From: an uncultured Bacillota bacterium
Lineage (GTDB): Bacteria; Bacillota; Clostridia; Christensenellales; Borkfalkiaceae
Direction of reading: 5' to 3'
Assembly: GCA_949283775.1 (NCBI GenBank)
Contig: CASDTU010000064.1
Span: 1 to 32,678, forward strand
DNA: 32,678 bases
Shown: positions 30,654 through 32,678 of the stretch, one piece after another
Layout: each line of letters begins with the position of its first letter
Numbering within the stretch: the stretch's first letter is position 1
Notes under the pieces: generated by a model
The model's database searches: none
The model's input: the letters and a program-made list of their open reading frames with translations, nothing else
Told to the model about the DNA's origin: nothing
Position numbers and translations under genes: made by a program

Positions 30654-32678
30654 ATGACCAAGAAGATTTTTATGAGAAAGTATTTTTTTATAATAGTAAT
30701 TTGTGCTGTACTTATTAGCACAATTATGGTCTTATGCGGTTGTAATGGTACTGAACCGACATATTATGGTACATATCATTCAGGGACAAACTCAGCGCGT
30801 GAAACGATCACTTTTAATAAAGATGGAATGTATGTGGGGACTGAACAAGATTACTATACTCATAAAACAGACTATACTTATAATAATGGTGTTTTACACA
30901 ATAGTGTTGTTGGTTCACTCTATCTATATGAAGATGATGAAGTAATCGTTGGTGACCTTAATAGCGCACAAGGTACAACAGACCAATTTTATGTACGTAA
31001 CGGTTTCTTTAATAATACTATTAGATTTATGCAAAACTATACAATAACAAATTTTATTGAGTTCAATGATGATGGAACATATATTATATGCAAAATCGAA
31101 CCGTTAACAAAAGTAACTGGAACATACACGCTCAATAATGGTGTGCTTATATTTACTGTACAGACAAAATATGGTCCAGGTGTTATTCATGATATAGGTG
31201 ACAAAATGTATGCCTATATTGATAGTGATTTTAATTTCTATACAATTGCCTATATCAAGCACCCGGAACTTTTTGAAGGAAACGGGATAGACACTCAAGA
31301 ACCAGAACCTGAGCCTAATCCCGGAATTTACTATTTAAATTATTTGGCGGATGAAGGCGGTAATGTCGAAGGAGAAACTTTTCAAACGATATATGAAAAT
31401 GGAAGCGGATTAACCGTTACGGCAATTGCGGATGAAGGCTTTACGTTTATTGGATGGTCAGATGGGGTGCTGACTGCTGAGCGTACGGATGAAAATATAA
31501 CCGCAAATTTAACGGTTACTGCACAGTTTGAAAAAATTCCGGAATATACTTTGACGTATAAAGCACAGGAAGGCGGATATCTTGAGGGTGAAACAACACA
31601 AACTGTGCAACAAAAAGAAAGCGGTACTGCAGTTAAAGCAGTTGCAAAAGAAGGCTATACTTTTATCGGATGGTCAGATGGAGTGCTGACTGCTGAGCGT
31701 ACAGAACAAAATGTAACGGAGAATATTTCTGTTACGGCAATGTTTGAGTCAGATGCTGTACCCAAATTTGCCGGAGGTTGTGGCACTGCCGATGATCCTT
31801 ATTTAATTGAAACGGAGCGCCATTTAAAAAATATTTCGTATGATCCATTGGCACACTATCAATTGATGAATGATATTGTTTTTGGTAAGGTGGCGGACGG
31901 ACAATCTAATTTTATACCGTTATTTAACGATGAAATTATGTTTAATGGCATATTGGATGGTAGCGGATTTTCCATTAAAAACTTAACAGTTTGTAACAAG
32001 GATACTCAATATGCAGGTTTATTTGCTTGTATTGGCGAAAATGGAATAGTCCATAATCTTACAATTGAAAACGCTAAGATGTGTGGTGTAAATTATGTTG
32101 GGGGCATTGCTGGTTATTCGCTTGGTAGCATAACGAATTGCCGAATAACTGGAATGATAACTAATTTGCCAGGAAGTAGCTCTTCTGTTTATATTGGTGG
32201 CATTGTTGGATTTTTGCGAAGTTCTTTAAATGGATGTTCAGCAGAAGTTACAGTGAATGCAAATGGACTGAACACAACGAACAACTTGGCACTGGCTTGT
32301 ATAGGCGGTGTGGCTGGTTATTGTGCCAATGATTCAGTAGGCAAAACAAGTTATACGGCTATATCTGATTCAATTATTTCTGTTGTGTCCGATGGTAATA
32401 GGGATCTCTATGTTGGAGGTATTTTTGGATGTGCAGGAGGACTCTTTGATGGAGCATACTTTATGGAATTGCAAAATTGTTATTCTACGGGGGAAATAAC
32501 GATTGTTACGGAGGATTCTTATCTTTACGATACAATATTTGTAGGAGGAATCGCTGGATATTCCATTGCAATGATGAATGATTGTTATGCAAATTGTAGT
32601 ATAGCTATTGATTCCAATATGGATACATTCCCTCAGGGTTCCATACATGCAGGGGGATTAATCGGCAAGAGTGATAAT
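30654..32678 (+). CDS. Large surface lipoprotein with InlB-type and GLUG-like repeats, partial (runs off the window)
   Basis: An open frame of 675 codons without a stop to the last base. The ATG follows GGAG at 30644-30647. A signal peptide ends in lipobox VLCGC with C30, so the protein is lipid-anchored outside. Next come two beta-rich lipocalin-like segments (about 36-205), with TGTYTL-type turns, and a short EPEPEP linker near 215. Two 72-residue repeats of the InlB B-repeat/Flg_new type follow (about 225-360), each containing TFIGWSDGVLTAERT. From about 365 the protein has GLUG-like repeats (YVGGIAGYS, YIGGIVGF, YVGGIFG and similar) after a short ADDPYLIE motif, as in adhesin beta-helices. 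Codon use is AT-biased, unlike every other gene here. The role is probably adhesion or surface binding; the C-terminus is unseen. Confidence 0.88.
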   Translation, partial: MTKKIFMRKYFFIIVICAVLISTIMVLCGCNGTEPTYYGTYHSGTNSARETITFNKDGMYVGTEQDYYTHKTDYTYNNGVLHNSVVGSLYLYEDDEVIVGDLNSAQGTTDQFYVRNGFFNNTIRFMQNYTITNFIEFNDDGTYIICKIEPLTKVTGTYTLNNGVLIFTVQTKYGPGVIHDIGDKMYAYIDSDFNFYTIAYIKHPELFEGNGIDTQEPEPEPNPGIYYLNYLADEGGNVEGETFQTIYENGSGLTVTAIADEGFTFIGWSDGVLTAERTDENITANLTVTAQFEKIPEYTLTYKAQEGGYLEGETTQTVQQKESGTAVKAVAKEGYTFIGWSDGVLTAERTEQNVTENISVTAMFESDAVPKFAGGCGTADDPYLIETERHLKNISYDPLAHYQLMNDIVFGKVADGQSNFIPLFNDEIMFNGILDGSGFSIKNLTVCNKDTQYAGLFACIGENGIVHNLTIENAKMCGVNYVGGIAGYSLGSITNCRITGMITNLPGSSSSVYIGGIVGFLRSSLNGCSAEVTVNANGLNTTNNLALACIGGVAGYCANDSVGKTSYTAISDSIISVVSDGNRDLYVGGIFGCAGGLFDGAYFMELQNCYSTGEITIVTEDSYLYDTIFVGGIAGYSIAMMNDCYANCSIAIDSNMDTFPQGSIHAGGLIGKSDN
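31452..31707 (+). repeat. 216-bp-period repeat in the AT-rich lipoprotein gene
   Basis: The segment starting GGATGGTCAGATGG at 31452 recurs at 31668, and both copies continue with the same GTGCTGACTGCTGAGCGTAC. The 216-base spacing equals 72 codons. The repeats encode the InlB-type modules, and the flanking parts have diverged more. Confidence 0.85.

Overview
The window looks like chromosomal DNA of a gut-type Clostridia (Firmicutes) bacterium. The evidence is Gram-positive style lipoproteins, strong AGGAGG ribosome binding sites, a CIRCE heat-shock operator, a YesM/YesN two-component pair beside LplB/YtcP-type ABC permeases, and a speA-speE-speB plus carboxy(nor)spermidine gene order. Positions 1-30,400 have moderate GC. 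From about 30,420 to the end the DNA is visibly AT-rich with different codon use, so it is either transferred DNA or a joined contig. I cannot name the species.

Layout. (1) 44-6409: a consensus promoter, a structured and terminated leader or small RNA, then a five-gene polyamine operon (arginine decarboxylase, spermidine synthase, agmatinase-family ureohydrolase, carboxynorspermidine dehydrogenase-like, carboxynorspermidine decarboxylase) closed by a terminator. (2) 6480-10063: an ECF-like sigma factor, a membrane protein translationally coupled to it, and a serpin lipoprotein. (3) 10144-10740: a CIRCE-controlled Hsp20 gene. (4) 11106-13899: a YesN-like response regulator and YesM-like sensor kinase. 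(5) 13934-28067: a long glycan operon with two sugar permeases, a solute-binding lipoprotein, two membrane-anchored carbohydrate-binding/discoidin proteins, a putative glycoside hydrolase lipoprotein, a URO-D-like protein and a GH2 glycosidase. (6) 28181-30350, minus strand: an ABC exporter half-transporter and the cut-off end of its partner. (7) 30654 to the window end: an AT-rich gene for a large repeat-containing surface lipoprotein, still open at the edge.

How it fits together. Block 4 probably senses a glycan outside the cell and switches on block 5. There, surface lipoproteins and membrane-tethered discoidin proteins would capture and trim the glycan, the ABC system imports oligosaccharides, and the cytoplasmic GH2 and URO-D-like proteins process them. 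Block 1 holds enzymes for two different ways of adding an aminopropyl group, with a terminator between the promoter and the first gene.

The points I would look at first are the structured RNA before speA, the redundant polyamine routes without speD, the possible terminator/RBS switch before the URO-D-like gene, and the truncated ABC gene that coincides with an inverted repeat and a composition break.
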